From Pseudoxanthomonas composti (GTDB lineage Bacteria > Pseudomonadota > Gammaproteobacteria > Xanthomonadales > Xanthomonadaceae), in assembly GCF_004122095.1 (NCBI RefSeq), contig NZ_SAWZ01000005.1, forward strand, positions 248,001 to 312,000: 64,000 nucleotides of DNA. Reading direction: 5' to 3'. The position numbers were made by a program, and so were the translations under genes. The stretch's first letter is position 1. Every line of letters starts with the position of its first letter. The notes under the pieces are model-generated. The model searched no databases, was not told the DNA's origin, and saw only the letters and a list, made by a program, of their open reading frames with translations. Below are positions 38,302 through 46,530 of this stretch, in pieces.

Positions 38302-38805
38302 CTACTGGCCGGGCTTGACCACGGCGAACTCGGCGACCGTGCGTTCGATGCCCTTGCTCAGTTCCATCACCTTGGTGGCGTACTCGGACAGCAGGCGGTC
38401 CTCTTCGGTCTGCGGGGTCCAGCTCGGCACCGTGGCCGGCCGGTTGGTGGCCTCGTCCATGGCCACGAACACGATCACGCAGTGCGTGCACAACCGGCTT
38501 TCGGACAGGCCGTGCATGCCCGGGTCGCGCGCGCGCACGTCCACGGCGAAGTGCATGCTGCTGCTGCCGGTGTAGACCAGCTTGGCGGTCACCGTGACCA
38601 GGTCGCTGATGCGGATGGGCGCGACGAAGCGGATGCCGCCCACCGCCACGGTCACGCTATAGCGCCCGCTCCAGCCGACCGCCGCGGCATAGCCGGCCTG
38701 GTCGATCCAGCGCATCACCACGCCACCGTGGACCTTGCCGCCGTAGTTCACATCGGTCGGCTCTGCCAGGAAACGAAACGTCAGTTCGCGCTGCTGTCCA
38801 ATCAT
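38302..38805 (-). CDS. Acyl-CoA thioesterase, hotdog fold
   Basis: A 167-residue hotdog-fold thioesterase that would hydrolyse acyl-CoA. The active-site segment PTDVNYGGKVHGGVVMRWIDQAGYAAA (about 17-43; key residues Asn, Gly-Gly and the Asp of WIDQ) and RFVAPIRISDLVTVTAKLVYTG (about 60-81) match the YciA/BFIT-type family, followed by CTHCVIVFVAMDE near 105-117. The ATG at 38805 (MIGQQRELTFRF) is favoured; open frame beyond it has no similarity. It is the last gene before a 593-bp gene-free stretch. Chain-length preference is unknown. Confidence 0.85.
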   Translation of the reverse strand: MIGQQRELTFRFLAEPTDVNYGGKVHGGVVMRWIDQAGYAAAVGWSGRYSVTVAVGGIRFVAPIRISDLVTVTAKLVYTGSSSMHFAVDVRARDPGMHGLSESRLCTHCVIVFVAMDEATNRPATVPSWTPQTEEDRLLSEYATKVMELSKGIERTVAEFAVVKPGQ

Positions 38806-38989
38806 GGGGGGTCGCCTGTTGTCGGATCGGACGAGTATGACCACGCCGCCGCGCAGGGCAAGACACCGGCAGCTGCCTGTGTCCCAACCGCTGTCATCCT
38901 CAAGGCCGGCGGACTGCCGCGGACGAAAAACGTGACATCCACATGGTGCGGAGACGCTTGTCGGGTGGCAAACACGGCTCTGGGTGAGC

Positions 38990-39160
38990 GGACTCCGCCA
39001 ACCCGCCTGGACCTGAGCCGGACATGGCTCCTCGGCTCGGTCAGCCTTCCATGGCTGACTCGCCGTCGCGGGCCATCCTGGCCCGCTTTCCGCCATCCCC
39101 GGCTCAGGACCAGGCTCGCGGCTGTTGGATTTGGACTTCGTCGACCAAAGTCATCCAACA
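38990..39160. other. Gene-free stretch with four successive hairpins
   Basis: The gap 38806-39398 (593 bp) has no credible gene. Within it are GAGCC-N6-GGCTC (39015-39030), GTCAGCC-TTCCAT-GGCTGAC (39040-39059), GCGGGCC-ATCCT-GGCCCGC (39068-39086), and a long imperfect hairpin, TGTTGGAT...ATCCAACA with inner GACTT/AAGTC (39123-39160). Three stand head to tail with 8-9-base spacing. Such arrays fit a dispersed repeat unit, a structured leader or a small RNA; which one cannot be told from this window because no second copy is present. Confidence 0.5.
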
Positions 39161-39337
39161 CGGCGCGCGCGGCAGCAGTCCGGCGGGCGGTGGCCGCACC
39201 GAGCGTGGCAGGAGCGAGCGCCTTAAGTCAGGGCACGATGCGCTGACCGAGGGAAGAGCGCCGACCGCACACCTGACCGCTGCCCTTCCGAGGCCGGGTT
39301 GCGTGTGCCCCGCAATCGGTGGATGACGAGAGCACAG

Positions 39338-39368
39338 AAAAAACCCCGCGACGTCCATCGCGGGGTTT
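39338..39368 (-). terminator. Rho-independent terminator of the DAACS symporter gene
   Basis: A 10-bp stem AAACCCCGCG / CGCGGGGTTT with an 8-base loop, followed on the minus strand by TTT, ends 31 bases after the symporter stop codon. Confidence 0.88.
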
Positions 39369-39398
39369 GGAATGCGACATCAAACGTCTCGACGCAGG

Positions 39399-40718
39399 TC
39401 AGGCCTTGCCGTGCTCAATCCCGACATTGGTGGGGGCCGCATCGTAGACCTGCTGGTCCAGCAGCCCGGTCTCCTTGGCCACCAGCACCGGCACCACCAT
39501 CTGCCCGGTGACGTTGGTCAGGGTACGCATCATGTCGACGATGCGGTCGATGGCGTAGAGATAGCCGATCGCCTCCAGCGGCAGCCCGGCCGCGCTCAAC
39601 ACCACCGTGGCCATCACCACCGCCGTGCCCGGCACGCCGGCAGTGCCGAAACTGCCCAGCACCGAGGCAATGATGATGATCAGGTACTGGTTGAAGCTGA
39701 TGGGCACGCCCATGTACTGCGAAATGAACACCGCGCACAGCGCCGGATAGATCGCACCGCAGCCGTCCATCTTGATGCTGGCGCCCAGCGGCGAGGCGAA
39801 GGCGGCGTAGTCCTTGTTGACGCCCAGGTTGTGGGTGATCGAGCGCAAGGCGATGGGCAGCGCGGCGAAGCTTGAGGACGTGGCGAAGGCCACCTGCATG
39901 CCGGGCGCCGCGCCGCGGAAGAACTTCAGCGGGTTCAGGCCATGCATCAGCAGCAGCGCGCCGTAGACGACCACGATCTGGATCGCGCACGCCAGGTAGA
40001 TGACCAGGATGAAGTTGCCCAGCGGCAGCAGCTTGCTCCAGCCGTAGCCGCCCACCAGCGCGGCGATCAGGCCGAAGGTGCCGATGGGCGTGACCTCCAG
40101 GACGAAGCGGGTGACCTGGACCATGATGTCGCCCAGCTCGTTGAACAGCTTGCGCGCCCCGGCGACCTTGTCGCCCAGCTTGACGATGGCAAAGCCCAGC
40201 AGCGCGGCGAAGAAGATCACCGGCAGGATGGAGCCACGGCCCGCCGCCAGCACGGTCTCGCCGGCCGCGTTGACCTTGGTGCCGATGCCGGCCAGCGCGA
40301 AGAACGGATTGGACGGCACCACGTCCAGCAGCACCCGGATCGGGCTGGGCACATCGCGCGGCTTCCACGCCGAATCGATGGCGATCTGCAGCCCGCCGGC
40401 GCCAGGCTTGAACAGCGTGCCCAGCCCCAGGCCGATCAACACCGCGATCACCGCGGTGATCACGAACCACAGGAAGGTGCGCCCGCCCAGGGCCGCCACC
40501 GATTTCTGCCCATGCAGGGCCGAGATCGCATTGATCACCGCGAAGAACACCAGCGGGATGGCGATCATCTTGATCAGGGTGACGTACAGGTCGCCCAGGG
40601 GCCCGAACCAGGTCTCCGCCGCCGGGCCCATCAACGACCCGACGATGGCGCCCAGCACGAAGCCGGCGACCACGCGTTGCCAGAACGGAATACGGAACCA
40701 AGCCGAAGCCAGTTTCAT
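39399..40718 (-). CDS. Dicarboxylate/amino acid:cation symporter (DAACS)
   Basis: A 439-residue secondary transporter of the GltP/DctA family that imports C4-dicarboxylates or acidic amino acids with Na+ or H+. The Ser-rich re-entrant loop reads VAFATSSSFAALP (about 281-293), followed by NKDYAAFASPLGASIKMDGCG near 305-325 and the second hairpin FGTAGVPGTAVVMATVV near 355-371; the NVTGQMVVPVLVAKETG ending is typical. Around eight membrane helices are visible. The ATG at 40718 (MKLASAWFRIPFW) is preferred to one 12 codons upstream. It diverges from the alkaline phosphatase gene over 149 bases. Substrate choice between glutamate/aspartate and dicarboxylates is open. Confidence 0.88.
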   Translation of the reverse strand: MKLASAWFRIPFWQRVVAGFVLGAIVGSLMGPAAETWFGPLGDLYVTLIKMIAIPLVFFAVINAISALHGQKSVAALGGRTFLWFVITAVIAVLIGLGLGTLFKPGAGGLQIAIDSAWKPRDVPSPIRVLLDVVPSNPFFALAGIGTKVNAAGETVLAAGRGSILPVIFFAALLGFAIVKLGDKVAGARKLFNELGDIMVQVTRFVLEVTPIGTFGLIAALVGGYGWSKLLPLGNFILVIYLACAIQIVVVYGALLLMHGLNPLKFFRGAAPGMQVAFATSSSFAALPIALRSITHNLGVNKDYAAFASPLGASIKMDGCGAIYPALCAVFISQYMGVPISFNQYLIIIIASVLGSFGTAGVPGTAVVMATVVLSAAGLPLEAIGYLYAIDRIVDMMRTLTNVTGQMVVPVLVAKETGLLDQQVYDAAPTNVGIEHGKA

Positions 40719-40810
40719 GGTGTCACTTCGCCAACATTGACCGAGCTCGCACATTAACGCACGGCACGGGCCACCACGATGCCAGCGCAGGCAAATGCAC
40801 CGTCATGGTC

Positions 40811-40825
40811 ATGACTTGAAGTCAT
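40811..40825. promoter_or_regulatory. Palindrome in the symporter/phosphatase divergent gap
   Basis: ATGACTT-G-AAGTCAT is a perfect 7-bp inverted repeat about one central base, 43 bases before the phosphatase start and 93 bases before the symporter start. Additional GTCAT copies precede it (40802, 40808). It may be an operator for either gene; spacing does not fit the 11-base Pho-box period. Confidence 0.3.
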
Positions 40826-40867
40826 AACGATAATGCCGATTCCCATTTGCCCGGAGATCCGCCGCCC

Positions 40868-42571
40868 ATGCTCGCCCGCTCGCTGCCGCTCGCCACCCTG
40901 TCCACGCTGATCCTGGCCGCCTGCGCCACCGCGCCGGCCCCGCGGGCGCCAGCGGCGGCCAGCCTGTCGGTGGAGGTGCCGGCGGTGCGCCATCCGCAGG
41001 GCGAGACGCCGCAGTGGTGGTATCGCAGCGGCGCGGCCACGGCCGCGGCCAACGGCGCCATGCAGGGCAAGGCCAGGAACGTCATCCTGTTCCTCGGCGA
41101 TGGCATGAGCCTGACCACGGTGGCCGCCGCGCGCGTGCTGGAGGGCCAGCGCAAGGGCGCCCCCGGCGAGGAGAACCGCCTGAGCTGGGAGACCTTCCCG
41201 GCCACGGCCTTCAGCAAGACCTACAACACCGATTCGCAGGTGCCCGACTCGGCCGGCACCATGACCGCGATTACCACTGGCGTCAAAAGCCACATGGGCG
41301 CCATCGGCGTGTCCTCCGGCACGGTGGAGGACTGCGCCGGCAGCCTGCCCAAGCGCCTGCTCACCCTGCTGGAACTGGCCGACAGCGCCGACATGGCCAC
41401 CGGCATCGTCAGCACCGCGCGCATCACCCACGCCACGCCGGCGGCCACCTACGCGCACGTCCCGGACCGCGACTGGGAAAGCGATGCCGACCTGCCGGCC
41501 GCGGCACGCTCGCAGGGCTGCGTGGATATCGCCCAGCAGCTGCTCGGCGCCGCGCGCTACGGTCGTGGCCCCCAGGTGGTGCTGGGCGGCGGGCGTTACA
41601 ACTTCCTGCCCAAGGACCAGGCCGACCCGCAGACCCCGGACCAGCATGGCAAGCGCGCCGACGGTCGCGACCTGGTGGCCGAGTGGAAGGCGGCCCATCC
41701 GCAGGGCGCCTTCGTGCTCAACACCGCGCAGCTGCGCCAGGCCGCGCAGGCGCCGGCGGTGCTGGGCCTGTTCAGTCGCAGTCACATGGACTACGACCAC
41801 GACCGCGACACCGGCGATGCCGGCCAGCCCAGCCTGGCCGAGATGACGCGCACGGCCATCGACAAGCTCTCCGGCAACGCCAATGGCTACGTGCTGATGG
41901 TGGAAGGCGCGCGCATCGACATGGCCAACCATGAGAGCAATGCCTATCGGGCCCTGGACGACACCATCGCCCTGTCCGATGCGGTCAAGGCGGCGATGGA
42001 CGCCACCTCGGCCGAGGACACGCTGATCGTGGTCACCGCCGACCATTCGCACGTGCTCAACTTCGTCGGCTATCCGGTGCGGGGCAACCCGATCCTGGAC
42101 AAGGTGCGCGGCAGGAATGCCTTCAACGGCGCACCCGGCGACTACGCCAAGGATCTGCGCGGCCTGCCCTACACCACGCTCAGCTACGCCAACGGTCCGG
42201 GCAATACCGGCGCCAGCGACAAGCAGCCGGCGGGCAGCAAGCATTTCAGCCACGAGCCCAAGCAAATCACCTCGGAGGCCCGTCGTCCGGACCTGACCCA
42301 GGTCGACACCACCGTACCCGACTACCTGCAGGAGTCCCTGGTGCCGCTGTCCAGCGAATCGCACGGCGGCGACGACGTCGGCATCTGGTCGCGCGGCCCC
42401 GGCAGCCAGGCCTTCCGCGGCTCGCTGGAACAGAACGCCATCTATCACGTCCTGGTCCAGGCCACCCCGCGCCTGCGGCAGCGCCTGTGCCAGGCCGGCA
42501 CCTGCGACGCGCAGGGCGTGCCGGTGGAGCTGCCGCGGGCGGGCGCGTTTGAGCGAGGAACAAGTGACTAG
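40868..42571 (+). CDS. Alkaline phosphatase, PhoA superfamily lipoprotein
   Basis: A 567-residue phosphomonoesterase. Residues 1-20 form a lipoprotein signal ending in LILAAC, so it is membrane-anchored. The enzyme has the metal site NVILFLGDGMSLTTVAA (about 65-81), the nucleophilic Ser in DSQVPDSAGTMTAITTG (about 117-133), LMVEGARIDMANH near 344-356, VVTADHSHVL near 388-397 and SESHGGDDVGIWSRGPGS near 495-512. It is longer than E. coli PhoA by about 100 residues, mostly in the middle and C-terminal loops. The final residues (FERGTSD) are encoded by an intergenic repeat that contains the stop codon. Regulation by phosphate is expected for the family but no Pho box is evident. Confidence 0.9.
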   Translation: MLARSLPLATLSTLILAACATAPAPRAPAAASLSVEVPAVRHPQGETPQWWYRSGAATAAANGAMQGKARNVILFLGDGMSLTTVAAARVLEGQRKGAPGEENRLSWETFPATAFSKTYNTDSQVPDSAGTMTAITTGVKSHMGAIGVSSGTVEDCAGSLPKRLLTLLELADSADMATGIVSTARITHATPAATYAHVPDRDWESDADLPAAARSQGCVDIAQQLLGAARYGRGPQVVLGGGRYNFLPKDQADPQTPDQHGKRADGRDLVAEWKAAHPQGAFVLNTAQLRQAAQAPAVLGLFSRSHMDYDHDRDTGDAGQPSLAEMTRTAIDKLSGNANGYVLMVEGARIDMANHESNAYRALDDTIALSDAVKAAMDATSAEDTLIVVTADHSHVLNFVGYPVRGNPILDKVRGRNAFNGAPGDYAKDLRGLPYTTLSYANGPGNTGASDKQPAGSKHFSHEPKQITSEARRPDLTQVDTTVPDYLQESLVPLSSESHGGDDVGIWSRGPGSQAFRGSLEQNAIYHVLVQATPRLRQRLCQAGTCDAQGVPVELPRAGAFERGTSD

Positions 42572-42648
42572 AAACGAGGAACGAGTGAAAGCCGCGCCCA
42601 CCTTGCCGGGCCGATTACTCGTTCCTCGTTCCTCTCCCCTCGTTCCTA
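42551..42648. repeat. GAACGAG-type inverted repeat between phosphatase and hemJ
   Basis: A purine arm (42551-42588, units GAGCGAGGAAC, GAAACGAGGAACGAG) and a pyrimidine arm (42616-42648, units CTCGTTCCTCGTTCCTC) flank 27 bases. ACGAGGAACGAGT pairs perfectly with ACTCGTTCCTCGT. The purine arm contains the phosphatase stop (42569-42571) and the pyrimidine arm contains the stop of the convergent hemJ gene (42646-42648). The fold could act as a bidirectional terminator. Confidence 0.8.
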
Positions 42649-43065
42649 AAAGGGCTTGGCCAACACCAAAAACACGATCCCCACCAGGAACAGCACCGGA
42701 ATCTCGTTGAACCAGCGCAGCGCCTTGGGTGAAGGCAGGGCGCCGCCCTTGGCTGCCCCCTTGAGCCAGCGCCCGGTGACGATGAAGTGGGCCAGCGTCA
42801 GCGCCACCAGCGTCAGCTTGGCGTGCAGCCAGCCGCCGGTCATGCCGAAGTACAGCCACAGCACCAGGCCCAAGATGAGGGCAATGCCGAACATGCTGTG
42901 ACCGAAGCCATACAGGCGCTTGCCCATCAGCAGCAGCCGCGCCTGCACCGCCGGCTCGCCGCGGGTCTCGGCCAGGTTGATGAGGATGCGTGGCAGGTAG
43001 AACACGGTCGCCATCCACGCCACCACGAACACCAGATGGAAGGTCTTGACCCAGAGATACAGCAT
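42646..43065 (-). CDS. hemJ: HemJ-like membrane protein (protoporphyrinogen IX oxidase)
   Basis: A 139-residue four-helix membrane protein of the HemJ / CopD-like family (UPF0093), which oxidises protoporphyrinogen IX in many bacteria lacking HemG and HemY. The N-terminal WVKTFHLVFVVAWMATVFYLPR (about 5-26) carries the conserved His, and GGWLHAKLTLVALTLAHF near 83-100 carries the second conserved His and Lys. The ATG at 43065 (MLYLWVKTF) gives the family length; upstream frame is antisense to the methyltransferase leader. Its stop codon lies in a GAACGAG repeat. Heme function is inferred from family only; no other heme gene is nearby. Confidence 0.78.
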   Translation of the reverse strand: MLYLWVKTFHLVFVVAWMATVFYLPRILINLAETRGEPAVQARLLLMGKRLYGFGHSMFGIALILGLVLWLYFGMTGGWLHAKLTLVALTLAHFIVTGRWLKGAAKGGALPSPKALRWFNEIPVLFLVGIVFLVLAKPF

Positions 43066-43090
43066 GGATGGCTCCGTGGCACAGGCTAGG

Positions 43091-43720
43091 ATGTGCGCCA
43101 TTTTCACCGATCGGGTCCTGGACCGCACCGTGAGCAAGCTCTACGACCGCGCCTATTTCGAACACTGGTACCGCAAGGGCGACATCGGCGGCCCGCAGCG
43201 GCTGGCCCGCAAGGTGGCCCTGGCCGTGCACACGGCTGAGTACTACCTGGAGCGCCCGATCCGCAGCGTGCTGGACATCGGCTGCGGCGAAGGCGCCTGG
43301 CGCGCGCCGTTGCTGAAACTCCGCCCGCGCGTGCACTACCTCGGGTTCGACAGCAGCGAATATGCGGTGGCCCGCCACGGCGCCCGCCGCAACCTGCACC
43401 TGACCGCTTTCGGCGACTTCGCCTACCTGCGCCCCTGCGCGCCGGCGGACCTGCTGATCTGCTCGGACGTGCTGCACTACGTGCCCAGCGCCGAGCTGCG
43501 CCGGGGCCTTCCGGGGCTGGCCGAGCTGACCGGGGGGATCGCTTTCCTGGAGACCTTCACCGAGGAGGACGAGTTCGAGGGCGATCATGCCGGCTTCCAG
43601 GCGCGCCCGGCGTCCTGGTACCGCCGCCAGCTCAAGAAAGCCGGGTTGCGGCCGATCGGCTCACATTGCTGGGCGGGCGCGGCGATGGGCGACGGGCTGG
43701 CCAGCCTGGAGAGCCCCTGA
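43091..43720 (+). CDS. Class I SAM-dependent methyltransferase
   Basis: A 209-residue methyltransferase of unknown substrate. Motif I reads VLDIGCGEGAWRAPLL (about 61-76), an acidic residue at the end of the next strand (LGFDSSEYAVARHG, about 87-100) binds SAM, and LLICSDVLHYV near 121-131 is the motif IV strand. LETFTEEDEFEGDHAGFQARPASWYRRQL resembles class 11/25 methyltransferases, where a Trp-Tyr-Arg element positions the acceptor (key WYRR). The ATG at 43091 is taken as start; a GTG at 43130 (VSKLYDRAYFEHWY) is an alternative and begins where similarity begins. The start region sits 26 bases from the divergent hemJ start. Confidence 0.78.
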   Translation: MCAIFTDRVLDRTVSKLYDRAYFEHWYRKGDIGGPQRLARKVALAVHTAEYYLERPIRSVLDIGCGEGAWRAPLLKLRPRVHYLGFDSSEYAVARHGARRNLHLTAFGDFAYLRPCAPADLLICSDVLHYVPSAELRRGLPGLAELTGGIAFLETFTEEDEFEGDHAGFQARPASWYRRQLKKAGLRPIGSHCWAGAAMGDGLASLESP

Positions 43721-43803
43721 CCGTTGCCCCGGCCGTCACATACGGCGGCGCACGTTGCGCTATGCTGCTGCGCAGCAAGTTCATGTTTTGAAAAGGGATT
43801 GTC

Positions 43804-45051
43804 ATGTTCATGTACCACTGGCACGAACTTGGGCGCCGCTGGATGGCGCCCTGGGTCCATCAGGCCGAGGCCAACGCCCGCATCTTCGCCGACCCCAACA
43901 GCTGGCTGTCCACGCTGCCGGGCGCCGAGCGCATCAGCGCCTACAACGAGCTGCTGCATCGGCTGGGCAAGGATTACGAGAAGCCCGGCTGGTACATCGA
44001 CGAGGTGGAGTCCGAGGGCAACCTGGTCCCGGTGATCGAACAGGTGCTGGTGGAAAAGCCCTTCTGCCGGCTGATGCGCTTCAAGCGCTATACCGACAAT
44101 CCCGAGCTGATCGAAAAGCTCAAGGCGCAACCGACGGTCCTGGTGGTGGCGCCGCTGTCGGGCCACCACGCCACCCTGCTGCGCGATACCGTGCGCACCC
44201 TGCTGCGCGACCATAAGGTCTACATCACCGACTGGGTCGATGCGCGCATGGTGCCGGTGTCCGAGGGTGCTTTCGGGCTGGACGACTACATCGCCTACGT
44301 GCAGGAATTCATCCGCCATATCGGCGCCGACCAGGTGCACGTGATGAGCGTGTGCCAGCCCACGGTCCCGGTGCTGGCGGCGGTGTCGTTGATGGCCTCG
44401 GCCGGCGAGAAGACGCCGCGCTCGCTGGTGATGATGGGCGGGCCCATCGATGCGCGCCAGAGCCCGACCCAGGTCAACGACCTGGCCACGCGCAACCCGC
44501 TGTCCTGGTTCGAAAACAACGTCATCCACACCGTGCCGCCGCCGTATGCGGGCGAAGGCCGCCTGGTGTATCCGGGCTTCCTGCAGCATGCCGGATTCAT
44601 CGCCATGAACCCCAGCCGCCACTTCATGTCGCACTGGGATTTCTATGCGGACCTGGTCAAGGGCGACCTGGAAGACGCGCAGTCGCATCGCCGCTTCTAC
44701 GACGAGTACAACGCCGTGCTCGACATGCCCTCGGAGTTCTACCTGGACACCATCCGCATCGTGTTCCAGGAGTTCCTGCTGCCGCGCGGGCAATGGAAGG
44801 TCAAGGGCAAGCTGGTCAAGCCGGCGGACATCAAGAAGACCGCGCTGATGAGCATCGAAGGCGAGCTGGACGATATCTCCGGCGCCGGCCAGACCCATGC
44901 CGCGCACACCCTGTGCACCGGCATCCCCGCCAAGGACCAGCAGAGCCTGACGGTCAAGGGCGCGGGGCATTACGGCATCTTCAGCGGTCGGCGCTGGCGC
45001 GACGTGGTCTATCCGGACGTCAAGGCGTTCTTCTACAAGCACGACAGGTAG
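43804..45051 (+). CDS. phaZ: Intracellular polyhydroxyalkanoate depolymerase
   Basis: A 415-residue alpha/beta hydrolase that mobilises stored polyhydroxybutyrate granules. The start MFMYHWHELGRRWMAPW is characteristic of PhaZ, and the lipase box is VMSVCQPTVPVLAAV at about 182-196, where Cys replaces Ser as the nucleophile, as is known for this family. SGHHATLLRDTVRTLLRDHKVYITDW near 118-143 shapes the oxyanion region (key GHHATLLRDT), and the catalytic His is in GAGHYGIFSGRRWR near 382-395. AAGGGA lies 7 bases before the ATG. No phaC synthase or phasin is in the window. A repeat-filled 486-bp gap follows. Confidence 0.92.
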   Translation: MFMYHWHELGRRWMAPWVHQAEANARIFADPNSWLSTLPGAERISAYNELLHRLGKDYEKPGWYIDEVESEGNLVPVIEQVLVEKPFCRLMRFKRYTDNPELIEKLKAQPTVLVVAPLSGHHATLLRDTVRTLLRDHKVYITDWVDARMVPVSEGAFGLDDYIAYVQEFIRHIGADQVHVMSVCQPTVPVLAAVSLMASAGEKTPRSLVMMGGPIDARQSPTQVNDLATRNPLSWFENNVIHTVPPPYAGEGRLVYPGFLQHAGFIAMNPSRHFMSHWDFYADLVKGDLEDAQSHRRFYDEYNAVLDMPSEFYLDTIRIVFQEFLLPRGQWKVKGKLVKPADIKKTALMSIEGELDDISGAGQTHAAHTLCTGIPAKDQQSLTVKGAGHYGIFSGRRWRDVVYPDVKAFFYKHDR

Positions 45052-45100
45052 GCCTGCGGCGGCTGGGGATGGCAGGCCGGCCGCCTCTCCCGGGTTGATT

Positions 45101-45445
45101 GGTTCGCGGCGATGGTGGATGGAAGAGCGTCATCCACCCTACGGCCCTGCGCGTCCATGTTGTCCGTCTTGCGGCGATGGTGGGAAAAGCGGCATCAGCA
45201 CGGCGGCGTAGGGTGGACAACGCGAAGCTTGTCCACCAAGGCGGCTGCGGCGGCAACGTCAAGTCGCCTTATGCCGTCGTGCTGGTCACTCAAGCCGCCG
45301 TGCTTCACCGAAGGCAGACTTGCGGAGCGTTGGCTGGCGCGCCGCCTGGCATGGATTGTTCGGTTCGCGGCGATGGTGGATGGAAGAGCGTCATCTACCC
45401 TACGGCCCTGCGCGTCCATGTTGTCCGTTTTGGGGCGATGGTGGG
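45101..45445. repeat. 84-bp direct duplication plus GTGGAT / GTGGACAA hairpins
   Basis: The 486-bp gap 45052-45537 has no gene. Bases 45101-45184 and 45362-45445 are direct repeats, 84 bp each with three mismatches by eye; each contains a GTGGAT-type hairpin (45114-45138; 45375-45399, where one C is T) followed by CTACGGCCCTGCGCGTCC. Between them, at 45208-45237, lies the other hairpin type (GTAGGGTGGACAA, loop, TTGTCCACC). The elements match those at 13.4-13.75 kb. Confidence 0.85.
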
Positions 45446-45537
45446 TGGAGGCGCGTCATCGGCCCGGTGGCGCTGTCCGCTTGGCGGGCGCGGCGCGCTC
45501 GCCCAGAATCGCGCTACCCGCCACCGGATGGATCGCC

Positions 45538-46446
45538 ATGACGCCACGCCCCCTGCTGTTTGCCTGCGCCCTCGCCCTGCTGCCTTTTGCCCCGCAGGCC
45601 GACGCGGCCGGCAAGTACCGCAGCCCCAAGGACATCCTCGACGCCTCGCCGGCCAGCGACTGGCGTGCGCTGGACCCGACGCGCACGCTGTACCTGGAAC
45701 TGGACACCGGGCGCGTGGTGATCGAGCTGGCGCCGCAGTTCGCCCCGGAGCACGTGGCCAACATCAAGACCCTGGCCCATGAGAAGTTCTGGGACGGCAC
45801 CAGCATCTACCGCGCCCAGGACAACTTCGTGGTGCAGTTCGGCGATGCCGAGGGCGAAGACCCGGCCAAGGCCAAATCGCTGGGGTCGGCCAAGACGCAT
45901 CTGCCGGCCGAGTTCCACCGGGCCTCGGCCGGATTGAAGTTCGATCCGCTGCCCGATTCCGATGGCTGGGCCAAGCAGGTCGGCTTCGTGGACGGCTTCC
46001 CGGTCGGCAGCGATGGCGCCGGCAAGACCTGGCTGGCGCATTGCTACGGCACCCTGGGCGCCGGCCGCAACAACGCCGACGACAGCAGCATCGGCGCCGA
46101 GCTCTACGTGACCATCGGCCAGTCCCCGCGCCAGCTGGACGACAACATCACCGTGGTCGGTCGCGTGGTCAAGGGCATGGAGCTGCTGAGCGTGATCAAA
46201 CGCGGGCCGGACCCGATGGGCTTCTATGCCGACCCGGCCCAGCGCACCCCGATCAAGTCCATCCGCCTGGCCAGCGAGGTCCCCGCCGACCAGCGCACCC
46301 CGCTGCAGGTCCTGCGCACGGACAGCCAGACCTTCCGCGATGCCACCGAAGCGCGCCGCAACCGCGTGGACGACTTCTACAAGCGCCCGGCGAGGCATAT
46401 TGATTTGTGCAATGTGCCGGTGCCGGTGAGGGCGATGAACGAGTGA
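45538..46446 (+). CDS. Secreted cyclophilin-type peptidyl-prolyl isomerase
   Basis: A 302-residue exported isomerase. Residues 1-24 form a signal peptide ([20 protein letters not shown]). The cyclophilin domain spans about 50-235: [23 protein letters not shown], then [20 protein letters not shown] near 84-103 with the catalytic Arg, and the C-terminal [20 protein letters not shown] near 204-223. The domain carries inserts relative to small cyclophilins ([14 protein letters not shown], and [20 protein letters not shown]). The ATG at 45538 is supported by the signal peptide. The last codons and the stop (GAACGAGTGA) lie in a GAACGAG repeat. Confidence 0.88.
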   Translation: MTPRPLLFACALALLPFAPQADAAGKYRSPKDILDASPASDWRALDPTRTLYLELDTGRVVIELAPQFAPEHVANIKTLAHEKFWDGTSIYRAQDNFVVQFGDAEGEDPAKAKSLGSAKTHLPAEFHRASAGLKFDPLPDSDGWAKQVGFVDGFPVGSDGAGKTWLAHCYGTLGAGRNNADDSSIGAELYVTIGQSPRQLDDNITVVGRVVKGMELLSVIKRGPDPMGFYADPAQRTPIKSIRLASEVPADQRTPLQVLRTDSQTFRDATEARRNRVDDFYKRPARHIDLCNVPVPVRAMNE

Positions 46447-46530
46447 GTAGGAACGAGGAACGAGTGGAGGCTCAGCTTCCTGCGTTCTCTCGTTTCTCGT
46501 TCCTCTCCACTCGTTCCTAGCTCCTAGCTC
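46438..46530. repeat. GAACGAG-type inverted repeat between cyclophilin and EamA genes
   Basis: The purine arm (46438-46469, AGTAGGAACGAGGAACGAGT core) contains the cyclophilin stop, and the pyrimidine arm (46486-46530, CTCGTTTCTCGTTCCTC and CTCGTTCCTAGCTCCTAG units) contains the stop of the convergent transporter gene at 46517-46519. The two can pair over more than 15 bases with a 16-base loop. Confidence 0.8.

Noticed and set aside
39024-39326. 100-codon open frame in the 593-bp gap
   Set aside because: No ribosome site, no similarity, and it crosses the hairpins; composition resembles random GC-rich sequence.
40800-40830. Pho box for the alkaline phosphatase
   Set aside because: GTCAT copies are present but not at the 11-base period expected for PhoB, and the palindrome explains two of them.
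40754-43588. 944-codon leftward open frame
   Set aside because: Antisense to alkaline phosphatase and reading through hemJ; no domain similarity.
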